DNA of 64,000 nt from Dermanyssus gallinae (lineage: Eukaryota > Arthropoda > Arachnida > Mesostigmata > Dermanyssidae), in NCBI GenBank assembly GCA_003439945.1, contig QVRM01005993.1:62001-126000 (forward strand), in the 5' to 3' direction. The notes under the pieces are model-generated. The model searched no databases, was not told where the DNA came from, and was given only the letters and a program-made list of their open reading frames with translations. Made by a program: the position numbers and the translations under genes. Position 1 is the first letter of the stretch. Each line of letters begins with the position of its first letter. Shown piece by piece: positions 12,124 through 23,346 of this stretch.

Positions 12124-13660
12124 GCTTGTACGATTGATCTAGATGCGGCGGACTCTTTGCTTCGTTATTAGTTCATTTAACAGGCCCGTCCCGCACACTT
12201 CTTAGGCGTTGCAACAAAAAGCCATATAACGTAAGCGAAATGATTGTGGATGAGCACATTTGCACCGCTCGTTTCGTTACTTCGAAACGCTTCTTCAAGC
12301 GGCAGCTGGCCGAAAACCTCATCTGGGCGATGGCCCACCGCGACGATACTAGACGCTTTAATGGCTGAATGGCTAAACTATGACGCTTCTTTAGCTGTAA
12401 CCAATTATCTTATCTATCCTCATCCTCTTGCCGAGTGAATCTCTAGCCGCGCGCCTCGATGCCTTGTGATCGCATAATGCCTGTATAGTTTAAAAGCCGA
12501 AATCTAGGTGAAATTGATCGAAGTGGGTCGCGAAGGGCACAGATACTTTATAGTGAGCAGCTGGCTGATAATTTCAACGTAATGTTTCACATTGTCAGCG
12601 GGACAGTGTAATATAACCCCGTGATTGCGACCGTTGTGACTGTCCGAGCCCGTTTTTGTCACTGTACCAATTGTTCTCATTATACAATATCATGTTTTTC
12701 CTCAAACTTGCTTCTCTTGGCAGGACAAGAACTTACCAAGCCGTTCGGTCTTGCAACTGATACAGCTTTACGTTAAGGGCGTATTTAGTAGTTCAGTTTA
12801 CTTTGTTTTTATCTATTTATTTGCTAGCATACTTTTCATTTTGTTTATGCCTGTCGCTAGTGTCGCGGCAGCGGCAATGGCAGTGTCTCCGCCTATGGAG
12901 CTGGATTAAAATTTAGTGGCCGTCCTTGTGTCCAAACATACGTCATTCAGCTGCATATGAAGTATGAGGTAGCCAGCAATTCTGCCAGCTCGAATAATTA
13001 GCGAGGCCATATATCATATTGCTAGGGCAGACACTAAATCGATGCGCTAATCAATAGAGAGGGTTTATGGAACAAGTCGCCAAAGTATGATACCATACCA
13101 AATTTACATGTGTATAATCCTGTAATATTTTAAAGCGCATACCTGTAGTGAATGTCATTTGCGCTTTCCAGTAAGTTCCAAGATAAATATTTCTATACGT
13201 TTAGACTATTTCTTTACATTTAAGTTTCTAAATAGTCTAAATGTGTTCCGTAAGTTTTATATTTCTAGTAAAACCAAGCAGACATTATATCATTTTGAGC
13301 AACTTGGAGTTTCATCAAAAAGGGTTGCCACCGGTCGTGGAATTGAATGTTATACTGCCATAGTTAACGCGAATGAGGGGCTGCCTCGAGGATAAGCTCA
13401 ACTGGTAGCACTCCTCACAAGCCCTGGTGGAGTTAGTTACTCACATTTCCCCGTAACCATGGAATTAAATAAAAAAATTTATGTACTTCTGTTTTAAAAA
13501 GTAAAGCAAATGTTATAGTGTCATAGCTAGGTAACTAGCTAGGATGTTTTAAGTGTATACACTTAAACAATCATAGTTTAATGAGACACAACATAAACGA
13601 AGCTATTTACGTGCTTCATGTGGTGCCTGAATGGCAAGCGCATGTCGCGCTATGGTGACG
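12124..13660. other. No gene recognised
   Basis: Several short open frames occur, but none has a motif or a related copy elsewhere in the window. The region may be spacer or old, unrecognisable repeat. Confidence 0.5.
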
Positions 13661-13677
13661 TCTAATGATTTACAAAA

Positions 13678-13905
13678 ATGCTGCCATATTTTCACTCCTT
13701 TTGTTGCAGACACATTACACGCATTCTAGAATGCATGCTAGTCTCTTACGAGCCCAGTCCCTGTTCAGACAATTACGACTCTCCTTCCCTCAGACTGGAT
13801 CCTATCTTTGCGGCCGTCAAAAGGGCGTTTTGCTCTTTAACTGTTATCGTCGCTTTGAACATAACCTACACCGCTTTAAACGTAACGTCTTCCAATAACG
13901 TTTAG
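13678..13905 (+). CDS. Candidate small membrane ORF, weak member of the unknown family
   Basis: A 75-codon frame starts at ATG 13678. Its core SPSLRLDPIFAAVKRAFCSL can be aligned with TSLLHEEPDMLFYVRTMAVS of the ORF at 11893. A hydrophobic stretch (SLTVIVALNITYTALNV) follows, with N-I-T and N-V-T sites near the end. A good acceptor-like sequence, CTCCTTTTGTTGCAG, ends near 13710, inside the frame. The real coding start may therefore be an internal exon boundary rather than the ATG. Only one membrane segment is clear. Similarity is low and could be chance. Confidence 0.25.
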   Translation: MLPYFHSFCCRHITRILECMLVSYEPSPCSDNYDSPSLRLDPIFAAVKRAFCSLTVIVALNITYTALNVTSSNNV

Positions 13906-14965
13906 GCAAACAACAAGTGAAAAAACTAACGCCGCTAAACTCAATTGGAGTGGAGAAATGAATCTACGCCGCATTAATTTAAAGTTTTATTTCAAATATA
14001 GGCTAAAATAATGCATAATCAAAATCTTACAGCACACATAGAAAAAGCACAGCTTCATATTTCTACTGTGACTAACTTTACATGATTTTAATTGAATTAT
14101 ACAACACATAGTAATAATAGAGACGTTTGCTGTATCATTTGTACTCATAACTTGATGAGCAGAAAATTATTTGTTGTGGCAATCGTTTACAGATTTGAAG
14201 GGGGTAGTATATTGAAGAATACAGTCGTTGGCTTTTTTTAAGCACAAAGATCGCGCTTTGGGCAGGTTACCATAAAGGTGTGCCAGGCTAAGAGTTTACA
14301 CTACTACACACCCTCTGCATTCCGTTAAACAGAAATGTTTGCGAAAATATTGCAAAGCACAAATAGACGGAATAGGGCTAACATTCGCAATAATTATAAC
14401 GTTTGATAAATCCTTGAGGTAGTGTTTATTCATTCGAGTTATTCTAATAAAAGTAGATCATTTATTTCTAAATAAAATACAGTTCTTTTATTTACTACTG
14501 GCACATTTGCGTTATTCTACAGAAATGTGTACCCATAATTTAGCATACCCTCAGTGATATATAGTCTAATAAGTTCCTTCAAGTCATGGTTGGTCGTAGG
14601 TTTGTTGAACTTTAAAATAAGCTTTGGTCGTTAAAATAACCGAGAGAAAGAAAGCTACATCCGTTAAATCAAACAATCTAGACTGCCAATTCTGGTCGTC
14701 CAACGGGCTATAACACGATCGGGGAAAAATCCTGTGCAAAAATGTCATGTATGGCATTATTGAGGTCTATATTATCCAATTGTGGGTTCAAGAAAGGGGT
14801 TATGGTGGTCCGATACTGCTCTCCATTGACTGTTTGTGTATGGCCAGTCTTTGAGGAAAGCATTTTTATGAGATCAAGATGCCCGTATAGAAAATTGACC
14901 GCTTAAGTGTTGATGTTCAATTAGCCAGTAAATCAACAACGTCTTATATAAAATTTTCATGCCTA
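13906..14965. other. AT-rich stretch, no gene recognised
   Basis: The sequence is AT-rich with stops in all frames. No repeat unit or structured RNA was noticed. Confidence 0.5.
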
Positions 14966-15175
14966 TTAGCCTAAAGGGGCCAATATGTCAGAACCGATGA
15001 TAATAGTGTGGATGAAACACGCAGGAGTCTCACCCCATGAACACGATGAGGGAAAATCAAGTTCCTTGACTGCCATCCACCCGATAAATATGGCACAGAT
15101 GATTAATTTTGACTGTTGCACTATTGTCGGAGGTAGGCATGTTGTGTTATTTGTTAAGTTTACTGCATACAACAT
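14966..15175 (-). CDS. Candidate small membrane ORF with N-glycosylation sites
   Basis: A 69-codon minus-strand frame starts at an ATG directly after a TATTTAAA sequence. It begins with three overlapping N-glycosylation sequons (NLTNNTT) and a Cys. A hydrophobic segment (KLIICAIFIGWMAVK) and a second weaker one (CFIHTIIIGSDILAPL) follow. Size and layout resemble the small membrane ORFs nearby, but the Leu-Leu/Pro-Asp block is absent. Function unknown; it may be a chance ORF. Confidence 0.22.
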   Translation of the reverse strand: MLYAVNLTNNTTCLPPTIVQQSKLIICAIFIGWMAVKELDFPSSCSWGETPACFIHTIIIGSDILAPLG

Positions 15176-15234
15176 TTAAATAGATCTCATAGGTAGCTTT
15201 TCAACTCGCGCTCTAGATAGCGACCTAGATAAAG

Positions 15235-16335
15235 AGACCAGAAATGTTGTTAAGTCGAAATGGCTTAAGCTCGAAAACTCGGTGCCGAACGCCTACCTGT
15301 ACACGCACACAGCACACGGCGGTCTGGACATCCCCTGCCTCCAAACATTTATCCCCAGACTCCGCTTCTCCCGTCTGACAGCACTACAGCACTCCACGCA
15401 CCCTGGGGTCTGGGGTCCAATGGATGCTAACCACCGAGCACTTAAAAAATACCTTGCAAAAACAAGACTTCTTTGCGAGCGCTTGGGAACCTCTATTGAG
15501 ACCGCTTCACAAGAGACCGATTACTGGTCTCAACAACTACACAACACGTTCAATGAGGCGCATTTAAAAAAACATACGAAACGCCCTTTGTACATTACTG
15601 GATTAAGAGTATGCCTTACCTATCTAGTAAAGAGCATTTAAACGTAATAAAGCTCAGGATCAACGCACTACCAACGCGTTTCAGATTGGCCAGGGGACGC
15701 CCGGGCTACAACAAACGTTGTAGACACGGGTGTCATGCGTCTGAGACGTTGGTTCATGTCGCTCAGATGTGCGATACAACGCACAAACAAACTATAAAAA
15801 GACATGACGACGTCTGTGATCGCGTGGCGCTCTCCGCGAGAGGGCTCATGAGGTGGTTCGTGAGCGAGTATTCCGTCGACCGGGCGCACCGGGTCTAAAG
15901 CCCGACCTCGTCATAACAACACCAAATGAGGTCTGGGTTTTAGATGCCGAGGTTTGCGGCCCGAACAGGGACCTCGCAAAAGTGCGGCAGAACAAGATCA
16001 CCAAATATGACGTCGAGTTCCTAAGAGCGGCGCTTTCCGACCGGCAAAAACCTCGCAGATTCGGATCCATCACTATCTCTATGAGTGGTGTATGGGACTC
16101 TGAATCTGCGAGTACGCTCTTGGGGCTCGGCGTTACGAAGAGAAACCTTATGGAGCTTACCGTTTTAACGTTGCAAGGAACCTTGAGGATATACCGCTCG
16201 CACCGGGTCCATAGGAGCGGGGGCTACCATCAAGCAAAGACACGGACAGCTGGTTCTTAACCTCACGTGACACCTTTTTACCACCATTTGTATTAAAGCG
16301 AGCACTGCCGAGTGTGCAAACGTATTGTAAATAAT
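15235..16335 (+). mobile_element. R2-like LINE, 5'-truncated, outside ribosomal DNA
   Basis: Only the C-terminal third of an R2-type polyprotein is present. The left end is a truncation inside the thumb region, and an AT-rich 3' segment follows the stop. R2 elements normally insert at one site in 28S rRNA genes, and I see no 28S sequence on either side. The copy may be a displaced fragment, or it may belong to an R2-related group with another target. Confidence 0.78.
15240..16260 (+). pseudogene. R2-like polyprotein C-terminus: thumb, CCHC finger, restriction-like endonuclease
   Basis: The first frame (to 15641) has PNAYLYTHTAHGGLDIPCLQ, the R2 thumb-type block. After a frame change, 15611-15898 carries INALPTRFRLARGRP and the finger CRHGCHASETLVHVAQMC (CX3CX7HX4C), typical of R2 elements. 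After another frame change, 15853-16260 carries LKPDLV, then VWVLDAEVCG, the PD and D positions of the restriction-like endonuclease, followed by KITKYD. Two frameshifts make it inactive, but the endonuclease signature residues are still present. Confidence 0.85.
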
Positions 16336-16814
16336 TAATAAATCATTACAATATTTGCTATGCGTAGTGTTTCATATATTACAAGTTTGCGCATCGTGAT
16401 AACTACAGACGATATCACTTCTGCCACAACCTCTTCTATTGCACTGGTTCACACCATATTCTATTTTTTGTTGCAATTGTAGCGTTTCTCTTTCCATTAA
16501 ATCCTGAATACTGAATTTGCTTTTCACGTTCTGGTTTAGGACCGGGTATCGAGCATAACACAGATGACATACATGTGTAAACCTTTTACTAGCTGCTATA
16601 GATGGCCCGTCTATCGTGAGTCTAGGTGGGTCTGCCTCCGCTCATTTAGAATTTAATCGCCGGATTTTGTTTTTATTTCTTCATTAGATTTGGACCAACA
16701 ATGACAATTTGTGCTCTTCATGTTCATAAGGCCTCAGAGGCAAATTGGTTTTATGTATACCTCACGTCGTTCACAAACTTCGCAAAACGTTTCTTGTTTT
16801 TCTTTCGAGAAGAA
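16336..16814. other. No gene recognised
   Basis: This is AT-rich sequence between the R2-like fragment and the small membrane ORF at 16815. No motif was seen. Confidence 0.5.
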
Positions 16815-17054
16815 TTAAAATGCCGGACCAACTAAAGGAATATTGTCAAAACGGCTGTAAAATCTATTGAACAGTTCGCCTGCCCAGGTAGAGTCGAGTA
16901 GCAAAACAATGACTACATACTGCCAATACATAAGACCAAAGTATGCGAGAAACTTCGCACATGTGAGCACTGCCTCTCCTGAATCGAACATGTCGGGCTC
17001 CCCATCGAGCAAAGGGGGATCTCTATAGGAGGTCCATGATCGGCCTAACGACAT
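16815..17054 (-). CDS. Small two-pass membrane protein, unknown family (member E)
   Basis: This 79-residue ORF starts at ACAATGTCG, the same start context as the ORF at 49586. The N-terminus reads RDPPLLDGEPDMFD. It holds the Leu-Leu/acidic/Pro-Asp-Met block of the family, with Asp12 three residues before Leu15-Leu16 (a DxxLL arrangement). Hydrophobic segments are at about residues 30-41 and 44-53, so the pair is tight. The tail is longer and basic/aromatic (NRFYSRFDNIPLVGPAF). It has no known homologue. The frame is intact, but expression cannot be judged. Confidence 0.42.
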   Translation of the reverse strand: MSLGRSWTSYRDPPLLDGEPDMFDSGEAVLTCAKFLAYFGLMYWQYVVIVLLLDSTWAGELFNRFYSRFDNIPLVGPAF

Positions 17055-17485
17055 TGTGGCTACTTTGTGCTCTACTATCGACTGGCTTCGTTATTACGCC
17101 GACCAGATTAAGCTTGTGGATTTGACGAGCTTCGATTTAGAGCCGTTAAGCTTAATCTAAGGTCATATGGGTGGGGAAGCTTTAGCTTGTAACTTCTTAA
17201 ATACAACAACTCTCGAAAGACACTCGAAAGAGCATTTCTGATAGACGCACTGTAACAGGCACAGTCGCGTGTCGGCAGATACCGTAACGCCGACTCTATT
17301 ATTCTCACTGTTCACTTTTTAGTGGCCGCGTTAAGTACCGAGGACAGAAAACGTATGGCAGTTTCAATAGGAAGGTTCAAATGCATACCTTATGCGCCTT
17401 CATTGCAACGTGTTACGTAAACGAGCGTAACCTGAGCAGATATCTGTCTGCTGTCCAGTCTGACTGACGCTTTTCAGCTTCATTC

Positions 17486-17864
17486 CTTATTAATTCATCT
17501 TTTTCTTATTCGTCTCTAAAATAAATCTGTCAAAAATAGTAAGCTTCGTATTTGAGAACAGGCCGCGTGAGCAGAGGTAATGGAGTTGGAAAATAAGCAT
17601 TAACCGACAAGCACATGCATTTGCGATGGCCTAAGTACGCATGGAATGCATACACGGAACATACACACGATGCCGCTTATTAATTCATCTTTTTCTTATT
17701 CGTCTCTAAAATAACTCTGTTAAAAATTAGTAAGCTTCGTATTTAAGGACAGGCCGCGTGAGCAGAGGTAATAGAGGTGGAAAAGAAGTATTAACTGACA
17801 AGCATTTGCGATGGCCTAGGTACACATGGAACGCATGCACGAAACACACGCACGATGCCGCTTA
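17486..17864. repeat. Tandem duplication, two units of about 190 bp
   Basis: Unit one is 17486-17675 and unit two is 17676-17864. Both begin with CTTATTAATTCATC and share the whole length apart from substitutions and small indels. The second unit lacks a few bases around ACATGC. I recognise no coding content. Confidence 0.9.
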
Positions 17865-17928
17865 CAGCCAGTTCAAAAAGGGTTCTTCATAATGATTTAA
17901 CTATTTGACGCTTCGAATGCAGAGATTT

Positions 17929-18216
17929 TTAATTCAGTGCAGTGCATTCCACTGCATGGTAATTGGCACACATCTGCAGGCAGAACCGGCAGGTGTACAA
18001 TTCAAACGCTTTATGAAAGGCTGCGTTTGGACATTCCAGGTGGTGACAACCATGCACTACGTACGAACCGGTGTATACGTGGCGACTGCCACATACAGGG
18101 CCAGACCAAAGGTGAAAGGCATTGAAAACGTCCAAAACACCGACCTCCCGTCTGGCCTGTTCGACTTTAGCTTCCAACTCCAAAATAAGACGTTCGTAAG
18201 GTACTGTACGCGGCAT
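17929..18216 (-). pseudogene. Broken coding segment related to 4522-4830 (unknown family)
   Basis: From ATG (18216, minus) the frame reads MPRTVPYERLILELEAKVEQ and continues with ARREVGVLDVF, a charged helix-like N-terminus. The family-like block TFGLALYVAVATYTPVRT then appears in a different frame and ends in TAG, with CMVVTTWNV after it. That block would be a membrane segment. The order is preserved with the segment at 4522-4830, but one frameshift and one stop break it. It lies about 0.9 kb 5' of member E on the same strand. Function unknown. Confidence 0.35.
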
Positions 18217-18224
18217 CTTCAGTC

Positions 18225-20165
18225 TTAGTCGGATTGTTTTAGTAGCAGGTGCATATCTTGACATGAGATACATAATAAATAGTACCTTTCAAGCTGGTTA
18301 AAATTCACCAGCGTGAGGTGGCTCCACACCCTGTCAAGATCATACGTCAGCCCCGGAACTATCTTAAGCACGAAGAGCCTCACTGCTAAAAAACGGACAG
18401 TCGTCGAACATTGCCTACTTCCCCGTAAAAAGGGGCAAGTGCTTTCTTTACTGCGTCGTCTATATACGATATCATCTGCATACATCACCACCATGATTGT
18501 TTAGTGCTTCTGTCGGGCGTAGCCGACAAGGTCAGCAAGGAGAAGTATAAACGAGACGCAGCTTAGCGGATCTTCTTGTGGAATTCCCACATTTTGCTTA
18601 ATCTCCAATACACCATGCCCACCGTCTACCAACAAAATGTCCCCATCAAAGAAACTTGATATTACGCTCAGAAGAGTGCCACTCACTCCTGCTCGTTGGA
18701 ATGCTTCAACCAGCAGATGGCGAAGGGCTTTGCCAAAAAACTTGGCGCAGTCAAGATCTTTGACAACGCCCCATATAACACATAAAGACATATGTGATAC
18801 AGGTGACCTTTGGATTCTGCCACAGCTCCCTCGATTTCTGACTGAGGAACGTGGATTGCATCACGGGTGCCTCGGCTTCTCTTAATGCTGAATTGCTCCG
18901 GTGTCAGGGTTTCCCTCAACACCGCCATCCTGTCCAATAGATATAGATTAATCCGTCCCGTTGCAGACCAGCGCGGCGGGTTATGTCGTCTCGCTAAATA
19001 CCGGGAACATCGGCACGCCCAACACTGGTTGGTGTTTTTAGGCCGCTTCATCGAGAATAAAGAAGCTTTTAAATATACAGGTAACGAAGTTGTGAAACAA
19101 CAGGTCGATGGTGTTGCGTCCATTGTGCCCTAAATATGTATAGTCTTTACGTGCGTTCGCACATCCAAGACCAATATTTTCAATCACCTGAAGCAGGACC
19201 TCGCCTTTATCATCATTGGCCCAACGTTCGATTCTGGCATTGAAATCACCGCTGACGATAGTTACCGAGGAAATATATATGTAGAAAGAATATATATAAA
19301 TATCCGTCTCCTTTTTTAGTCACATTAAAGAAATTACAGACCCTGGGCTCTTTCGTTTCGAGAATGACCGTAGGCCCTAGCAAACCTTCTCTACTCTGAA
19401 AGGCGGATTCACGTTGTGCTGCTCCACGTAAGCGGATGTCTATGCAATGGGACACGGTCGCAGCACCACAGTTGAGCAAGATATAGTTAGGTGACTTTCT
19501 GCCTGTCTTCACTGATCTGGTCTACAGCCCTGCGAGATCGTGCGATCTAAGCTGAAGGCTCCCGTTCTGCTTTTTTTATGTTCACAACAGAGTCCTATAC
19601 AGGCCCTTCTATGATTTGAGTAGTTACGCCTGTCTTACAGCGATAGTGATTCTATGGTTAAGGGAGTTTGGTCTGAATTGCAGCAATCATACTCTTGTGA
19701 TCTCGCCCATAGTGAAGAGCCCGAGCCCACTTCACTCTGAGCGAGGTAGCAGGGTTGTGAAAGCTACGGACTTTCTGCCATAGCCTTAACCATTTTTTTC
19801 AGAGGTAGTTCTGATGTCAGGGCTTACCTCAAAACAGCCTAACGCTCTGTCCAAACGAGATAGATCCATCTATCTCATTGCAGACCAGTGCGGCGGGTTG
19901 CGCCGGTCTTGCCAAATACTGCCAAATTTCGGGCCGCTTCATCGAAAACAACACGAAGCCTTTAACTTTACGGTTGACAAGGCTGTGAAAAAATCAATGG
20001 TGCTGCTTTCATTGTGGCTTAAAAATGTATAGTCTATACACGCGTTCGTAGCATCTTAGATCAATATTTTTCCATCGCTTGGAGCAACACCTCGCCTTTA
20101 TTATCAGTGGCCCTACATTCGACTACGGGATTGAACTGATCGTCGATGACAGGTTGCATGATCAG
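18225..20165 (-). mobile_element. R1-like LINE remains with a duplicated, internally deleted segment
   Basis: On the minus strand, 19260-19060 reads VSGDFNARIERWANDDKGEV and continues to NTID, an APE endonuclease core. It joins directly to RT sequence (RWSATGRINLYLLDRMAVL, FSIKRSRGTRDAIH) at 19030-18890, with the region between missing. Downstream are GIPQEDPLSC (18.58 kb) and VVMYADDIVYRRR (18.49 kb), the RT boxes B and C. The joined segment occurs again at about 19800-20165 in the same orientation and with the same fusion. Many stops and frame changes occur in both copies. Confidence 0.75.
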
Positions 20166-21011
20166 GTTCAATCCTGAAAGTCCAAAGCTTACCGTCTCAG
20201 CAATTTTTTTTTGGCGGCAGAGAATGTGGGTAACAGAATACGTCGACGTCTATCCTTTCATCCGAAAGCTCCATGCAGTATTGATCTTTAGTTTCTGAGT
20301 TTTTACTGACGTTTGTCCCGCTAAACTGTCTCTGTGAGGAGTGCAGTTTAGCGGGCTGCACGAAACGTCAAGTTTTAACCAACATGGCATCACGTGCAAG
20401 ACAATTTCTTACGTAATTCCTTCAAAACCCCGGGGAAACACTCATGGACGTATGTTTATCGCTAAGCCTACAGTTCTAGAACTAATCGGCCACTTACGTC
20501 TACACTTGAACCGTTAGGCGCGATAAAAGTTTTCTTAACAATACTTTTCCTAAGGAAAAACTCAGCGGCAAAAAAAGCTCTGCATTCAATGTTTCATTTT
20601 GTTCTCTTGTCGTTTGCGAATCACAATACAGTTTATATATAATATACCAGTATATGGATCGAGGACGGATTCTTGTGGGACCCCCGACGTGACCTTTATG
20701 CACACCCATATTGGGTGCAGAGAGATTACCCCGCTTCTCTAGCGCCGCGTTGAGTCTGTCCAGGATCACTTATTCCAGATGGGTTTGTTCAAGGGTAGAC
20801 CCACGTGCCGGATAAGGTCTTAGGGACAAGCGTGAAGGAGGAGGCCTTCCAATTTTTGGGAAAGCGTCCCTTCTGCAGAAGGCGTGTGGCAGATCCGCCG
20901 GGACCTCGAAGTGCTTTGCCGCCATATGTTTTACGATTCCCGGGGCTGAACTCCCTTTAGTATCTCCTCATCGGTCACCGGAGGAACGTGGTCCATGCCG
21001 ACGTCGTAAGT
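20166..21011. other. No confident gene
   Basis: A minus-strand frame at 20500-20769 contains GVHKGHVGGP, faintly like the RT block GVPQG..GP, so it may be more LINE debris. Otherwise nothing is recognised. Confidence 0.35.
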
Positions 21012-21121
21012 GCGAGGGCTTTGGGGACCGTGTGGGGGAAAAGGCGAGGGCTTTGGGGACCGTGTGGGGGAAAAGGCGAGGGCTTCGGGGACCGTGTGGG
21101 GGAAAAGCCGAGGGACTTGGG
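21012..21121. repeat. Minisatellite, 32-bp unit, about 3.4 copies
   Basis: Units start at 21012, 21044 and 21076, and a partial unit starts at 21108. Each reads GCGAGGGCTTTGGGGACCGT followed by GTGGGGGAAAAG, with one T/C change in the third unit. The array is G-rich on the plus strand. The open frames across it are a by-product of the repeat. Confidence 0.95.
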
Positions 21122-21199
21122 TGCAAACGTTCTGTGCGGGGGAGTAGGGAAGGAAGAACTCCGAGGCGCTTTATTATAGAAGCTCCCACGGGTCAAACT

Positions 21200-22440
21200 G
21201 GATTGAGTCAATGGGGTCTTTCCAGGCTTCTGTTTATAATTTAGAGTTGAAGCTCCTAAGCTCACGACGGTGCCGCTGTTACGTGTCAATAAGGGCTTCT
21301 GCCCTAAGTTGTTACTTTCGAAGTGACTCGAGTGCCGTCCCCCTCCGCATGCGAATTTACGAGCGCGCCCGCTTGGCTGCACGGTTCGCCCGGCTGCAGG
21401 CCCGGTGGGCTTCTTCGATTTTCTGGTTCTACCGGGGTTTTGGCTAGCAGCGAGGGTCCACAACTCGGGGGTTTTGACGTCGCCCGACAGGCGAGTGCAA
21501 GCGCGTCTCCAATGTGGTTCTTATCGACGTCTCTAAGTGGCGCAAGACGATTGTTCCAAGACTGGACTCCCAACCAAACGCCCGCCGACATAGAGCCCCC
21601 CGCAAAAAGGTCACGGTAGCGGCCAACGACGGAGGATTAGACTGGCAGATGGTTGGCCGCTTCTCAACGTAATGATTAAGATCTTTCAGACAAATATGCA
21701 CCGGTGCAGGGCAGCCCTGCTCAATATTTACGTTTAAGAACGGAATATATTCCTTTGCCTCCTCTCCGAGCCGAACACATTTATAGCACGCAGTCACGCT
21801 TACTGCTTCGACGGCGACACTCTAGGCATCTTAATTCGGTGAACCGGCTAATGTGCCTCCCTAACTATGCAGGGTCATGGTTACGAGCAAGGATTCGAAT
21901 GGGCCATTTTCCCACATTTTTCTCTAGTAGTTTACTCATGCCTTTCTCCTAATAAAACACAAGACGAATTCGATGTATTTTTAAAAGCTCGTAACATAGT
22001 TACAAGGACTACCAGTCACATTTTTTTTGTTACGGGAGACTTTAACTTTCATCACACAGAGTGGGAATCACGCCATACAACCGACAGAGTGATCTGTTAA
22101 TTGACTGGTTGGCGGAGCGGGGTCTAGCACTGCCTAACAGGGGAAGTAATGTGCCCACCTTCGATAATCAATCGATAAGAAATCGATGTATTTTTAAGAG
22201 CTCGTAACATAGTTACAAGGACACCCCAGTTACACTTTTCTTAGTTACGGGAGACTTCAACTCTCATCACACAGACGCCATACATCACGCCATACAACCG
22301 ACAGAGTTGATCAATTAATTGACTAGATGGAGGGGGGTAATGCGTCCACCTTCTTACAAAGATCGCAAGTCTTCTTCCTAGACCTAACATTAATTAACGA
22401 CACTTCGCTCAGCCTCATAGAATACTGGCCAGTGGAAGAG
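21200..22440 (+). mobile_element. R1-like LINE fragment: ORF1 end and endonuclease
   Basis: The plus strand around 21672 reads KIFQTNMHRCRAALLNIY, the usual opening of an R1-type ORF2. The frame from about 21870 has SLVVYSCLSPNKTQDEFDVF, FFVTGDFNFHHTEW, LIDWLAERGLALPN and later FFLDLTLIND. Together these are the APE endonuclease. Part of this block is repeated: about 21975-22110 is duplicated at 22180-22330 with extra changes. Upstream, 21323-21619 resembles the C-terminal end of ORF1. Stops and frame changes are frequent, and the RT part was not found with confidence beyond 22440. Confidence 0.78.
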
Positions 22441-23346
22441 CACTAGTCAACGATTACCGTTACATAACCTTCTGAATGGTTCAATCGACCAGGCGCCGCA
22501 CTGAGCCCCCGGGTGACGTACCTAGCATATGAGGCGACTAGAGAGAGGTACGCTCATAGAAACGTTCAACAACTAATGTGCACGACTGCAGAAAAAGACA
22601 TTCCTAATTCCTGGCGGTGGCTTGTAGGGCGGCTTCCCTCCAGGAGAGGTGTGCCAATTAAAGGCGCGGTGGAGTCCCGTCATACAGGAGTCATGCTCCA
22701 GCTGTATCCGAGCCAACCGAGCCTTAACGCGGGCCCGGTCATGTCGGGCACGACGTTGACGCCGAGGGGACCCGAAAGAGTCTCTGCAGGCGGCCCCGAC
22801 TAGAGAAAGAGATCTTTAAGAGGCATATAGATTTACGCGGCAGGTCTTAAAGACGACGGAAGGACCTTGTCGTCATCTAAGACGCGAGCGAACGCCGCTC
22901 TCTATGAGATCAACTTATGTATGGAAAGATTAGATTTAGGGTTTAGGAGAACGCTGAAGCACGAAGCTCCTCTCTTCTTGTCTGGGGGGACGTACTGTTA
23001 CATAATTCCGAACTAGAAGGGGAATAGGGAAGATGGTTTTTAGTGGGTATCACACGTTCGGCAATGGATTGAGTCACATACTCTTCGCCCGAGTCGAGTC
23101 ACATACTATCCGCCAACAACATCAACGAATGTGCGGTAAAGCATTTTCCTCTCCCTAAAAAAACCTTCAAGAAAGACTTAACGAAGTCACATCTGAACAT
23201 GACGCTCCGTGGTATCTGGCGCAAAAGTTTCCGCACCTCCTGCAAATACAGGTATCACACGGCACATGGATGCCTAACGTTCAACAGAGAATATGGTAAA
23301 ACCCATGAAGACGTGTTACTAATGGGCTATTGGTTCTGTGCGAAGT
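22441..23346. other. No confident gene
   Basis: The frame 22513-22803 is open for 96 codons without recognisable motifs. It may be decayed LINE linker sequence continuing from the element on its left. Confidence 0.3.

Noticed and set aside
20500..20769. Possible reverse transcriptase fragment (GVHKGHVGGP)
   Set aside because: Only one short block resembles RT box B. The rest of the frame does not match.
21032..21244. ORFs over the 32-bp minisatellite
   Set aside because: Repetitive frames on both strands are a by-product of the tandem array, with no homologue or start signal.
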